From positions 1-6,056 of the forward strand of contig JAKAYH010000152.1 of the NCBI GenBank assembly GCA_021826835.1: a stretch of DNA of 6,056 nucleotides, written 5' to 3'. Below are positions 4,600 to 6,056 of this stretch, in pieces; positions within the stretch are counted from its first letter, which is position 1; each line of letters starts with the position of its first letter. The position numbers and the translations under genes were made by a program. The notes beneath the pieces are model-generated. The model ran no database searches, was not told where the DNA came from, and worked only from the letters and a program-made list of their open reading frames with translations. This stretch comes from Thermoplasmata archaeon (GTDB lineage Archaea; Thermoplasmatota; Thermoplasmata; Thermoplasmatales; Thermoplasmataceae).

Positions 4600-5388
4600 A
4601 TGGATACCGATAAAAGTGCATTAAAGCAGCTTCTGGAGGCGGGCGAGTTCAGGAGAGGGGATGACCCTGGCCGTAAAACAGTGGATAAGGTTTTTGATGC
4701 GAGGACTCTGGAAGCTCTATATGATGTAATGAAAAGGTTCAAAGTCGATTTAATCGATTATCCAGTTTCTACAGGAAAAGAATCAGTTGTTTTTAAGGCA
4801 ATTGTAAGGAAAAAGAACATCGCAATCAAAATATACAAGATGTCCACGCTGGGATTCAACTCAGTAAGGGAATATATAGAAGGGGATTATCGTTTTGAAA
4901 AGGAGAAGTTATCCAGAGGGTCTATTGTATATGTATGGGCAAGAAAGGAATTCATTAATCTGAGAAATATGGAAGAACATGGTGTTAAATGTCCGGTTCC
5001 AATAGGAGTTCATAAAAACGTCCTCTTAATGCAATATCTAGGTACATCTCTTAAACCTGCTCCTCAGCTCAGAAACTATAATGGTGATGATATGGAAACG
5101 TACATACATTCTGCAATGAATCAATATAAGCAAATGGTTGAAAAGGCTTTATTAATCCATGCGGACCTCAGTGAATATAACATATTATGCTACAGAAAAA
5201 ATGCATACATCATCGATGTCGGCCAGAGCGTTCCCATTACACATCCAATGGCTCATGAATTTCTAAAAAGAGACGTAAATAATATGATAATATTTGCAAA
5301 GAAAGCTGGTATTTTAGAGGAGGAACTGACTCTTCCATCGTTTTACCATAATTGGCCAGAGGATCCACACAAACTACTCAGAAAATAA
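4600..5388 (+). CDS. rio1: RIO1-type atypical serine kinase/ATPase
   Basis: RIO kinase needed for late maturation of the small ribosomal subunit, probably acting as an ATPase on pre-30S. The 262 residues have the family order: P-loop S-T-G-K-E-S (57-62), ATP-binding Lys77 in A-I-K-I-Y-K, the RIO1 flexible loop S-T-L-G-F-N-S-V-R-E-Y-I-E-G-D-Y-R-F (82-99), hinge M-Q-Y-L-G, catalytic Asp189 and metal-binding Asn194 in H-A-D-L-S-E-Y-N-I-L, then Asp206 in I-I-D-V-G-Q. STGKE with the TSTL-like loop and HADLSEYN mark it as RIO1 rather than RIO2, which has GxGKES and an N-terminal winged helix. The ATG is 4 bases after the aIF1A stop with no ribosome site, so translation is probably coupled to that gene. 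All key residues are present. Confidence 0.94.
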   Translation: MDTDKSALKQLLEAGEFRRGDDPGRKTVDKVFDARTLEALYDVMKRFKVDLIDYPVSTGKESVVFKAIVRKKNIAIKIYKMSTLGFNSVREYIEGDYRFEKEKLSRGSIVYVWARKEFINLRNMEEHGVKCPVPIGVHKNVLLMQYLGTSLKPAPQLRNYNGDDMETYIHSAMNQYKQMVEKALLIHADLSEYNILCYRKNAYIIDVGQSVPITHPMAHEFLKRDVNNMIIFAKKAGILEEELTLPSFYHNWPEDPHKLLRK

Positions 5389-5392
5389 TAAT

Positions 5393-5397
5393 AAGGA
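5393..5397 (+). promoter_or_regulatory. Ribosome binding site AAGGA that sets the KH-protein start
   Basis: AAGGA lies 5 bases before the ATG at 5403 and 11 before the ATG at 5409. It argues against the upstream TTG at 5352, which would overlap rio1 by 37 bases, and against the later ATG at 5418. Confidence 0.55.
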
Positions 5398-5402
5398 AAA
5401 TA

Positions 5403-5987
5403 ATGATAATGAAAGAAATGGATACTTCAGAAACTACTCAAAATGAGATTGACCTTAAAATTCCCAGAGAGAGAGTAGGAGTGCTTATTGGCAAAGATGG
5501 AGAAATTAGAAAATTAATAGAGGAGAATGGTGAAATTAGTCTTCTTATAGATTCACGGGAAGGAGATGTGCGTATAATCCAGCGCGGGGATCCACTTAGG
5601 GCAAATATTAGTGCTGAGGTTGTAAAGGCGATTGGCAGAGGATTCAACCCAGAAAAAGCCATGTTTCTCTTCGATGAGAATTATCAGTTGATTGTTATGA
5701 CTCTGAGAGAATACGCAAGAAAAGGCTCTAGGAGGATAGGGGAAATTAAGGGTAGAATAATTGGCAGAGAAGGGAAGACAAGAAAGGTGATAGAGGATTT
5801 AACCGGAACCAGTATTTCGATATACGGTGATACTGTTTCCGTCATTGGTGATTATATTTCAATAAAATACTCTCTTGAAGCCATTAAGATGATTATAGAG
5901 GGAAGGAAGCAGAGAACAGTATATAATTTCCTTGAGGGAAACGTAAAGAAAATGAAGATGGAAAAGCTGGAAGAGGCATTCAGGTAA
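5403..5987 (+). CDS. Two-KH-domain RNA-binding protein, Dim2/Pno1 (Krr1-like) family
   Basis: Archaeal homologue of eukaryotic Dim2/Pno1, which binds the 3' end of pre-16S rRNA and assists the Nob1 nuclease; the archaeal form is reported to interact with aIF2. The 194 residues contain KH1 with loop G-K-D-G (30-33, in V-G-V-L-I-G-K-D-G-E-I-R-K-L-I-E) and KH2 with loop G-R-E-G (121-124, in R-I-I-G-R-E-G-K-T-R-K-V-I-E). Between them is R-A-I-G-R-G-F-like I-G-R-G-F-N-P-E-K-A, typical of the family. Both GxxG loops are intact. KH2 ends T-G-T-S-I-S-I-Y-G-D-T-V-S-V-I-G, and a Lys/Glu-rich helix closes the chain. It starts 14 bases after rio1. The ATG at 5403 has AAGGA at good spacing; the ATG at 5409 is nearly as likely. 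It belongs to the aIF1A-rio1-KH operon conserved in many archaea. Confidence 0.92.
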   Translation: MIMKEMDTSETTQNEIDLKIPRERVGVLIGKDGEIRKLIEENGEISLLIDSREGDVRIIQRGDPLRANISAEVVKAIGRGFNPEKAMFLFDENYQLIVMTLREYARKGSRRIGEIKGRIIGREGKTRKVIEDLTGTSISIYGDTVSVIGDYISIKYSLEAIKMIIEGRKQRTVYNFLEGNVKKMKMEKLEEAFR

Positions 5988-6001
5988 CCCAAAGCATACA
6001 A

Positions 6002-6056
6002 TTAGGTCTCATAAAAAACCGAAGCAAATTCTGATTTTAAGACGGTGGTTATGGTA
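6002..6056 (-). CDS. Possible 3' end of an unidentified convergent gene
   Basis: On the minus strand one frame is open from the window edge to a TAA at 6002-6004. It reads ...T-I-T-T-V-L-K-S-E-F-A-S-V-F-Y-E-T, which looks protein-like but is only 17 codons. If real, its stop lies 14 bases from the stop of the KH gene, a usual convergent arrangement. The other reading of this edge is a plus-strand gene starting at the ATG at 6051, with GGTGG (6044-6048) just 2 bases before it, a tight spacing. Neither can be identified. Confidence 0.25.
   Translation of the reverse strand, partial: TITTVLKSEFASVFYET

Noticed and set aside
5352..5402. Longer KH-protein start at the TTG at 5352, adding 17 residues and overlapping rio1
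   Set aside because: TTG start inside rio1 with no ribosome site. The extra residues are low-complexity and not part of the KH fold, and an ATG with AAGGA exists at 5403.
5988..6056. Start of topoisomerase VI subunit B, the gene that often follows this operon in archaea
   Set aside because: Thermoplasmatales generally lack topoisomerase VI and use gyrase, and only one or two codons after the possible ATG at 6051 are visible, so there is no support.

Overview
The window looks like a piece of core chromosome from an AT-rich archaeon, most likely of the order Thermoplasmatales. The archaeal assignment is secure: aIF5B, L7Ae, S28e, L24e, aIF1A, Rio1 and a two-KH Dim2/Pno1-type protein are all present, with TATA-type promoters and GGTGA/GGAGG ribosome binding sites. 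The order is inferred from the KDG aldolase, which resembles the Picrophilus/Thermoplasma type, and from a surface protein with the 'ESGLPSG..WSVSL' domain typical of Thermoplasmata. No named species can be read from the sequence alone.

Left arm (1-1586, minus strand): a tightly packed operon read right to left as rpl7ae, rps28e, rpl24e, ndk, aIF5B. A TATA box at 1633-1640 probably drives it. The genes are separated by 1 to about 10 bases or joined by overlapping signals, and ribosome binding sites decide several starts (ATG for L7Ae, GTG for S28e, probably TTG for L24e). aIF5B runs off the left edge, and just before the edge its frame is broken by an amber stop beside a run of five A.

Middle (1681-4115): three genes that are not translation genes. 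A 2-keto-3-deoxygluconate (KDG) aldolase lies on the minus strand. It is divergent from a small signal-peptide/TM-anchored surface protein, which is followed by a DtxR/MntR-type metal-dependent repressor with a mixed set of metal ligands. The two spacers carry short perfect inverted repeats that could be operators or RNA hairpins.

Right arm (4245-5987, plus strand): an operon of aIF1A, rio1 and the KH-domain protein. It couples an initiation factor to two small-subunit maturation proteins. The last 69 bases may hold the 3' end of a convergent minus-strand gene.

The two outer operons make ribosome parts, initiation factors, 30S maturation factors and the NDP kinase that supplies GTP. I see no mobile element, CRISPR array, tRNA, rRNA or defence cassette, and nothing here convincingly forms a new multi-gene system. 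The most useful leads are the broken aIF5B frame, the unusual metal site of the repressor, the surface protein and the inverted repeats between the genes.
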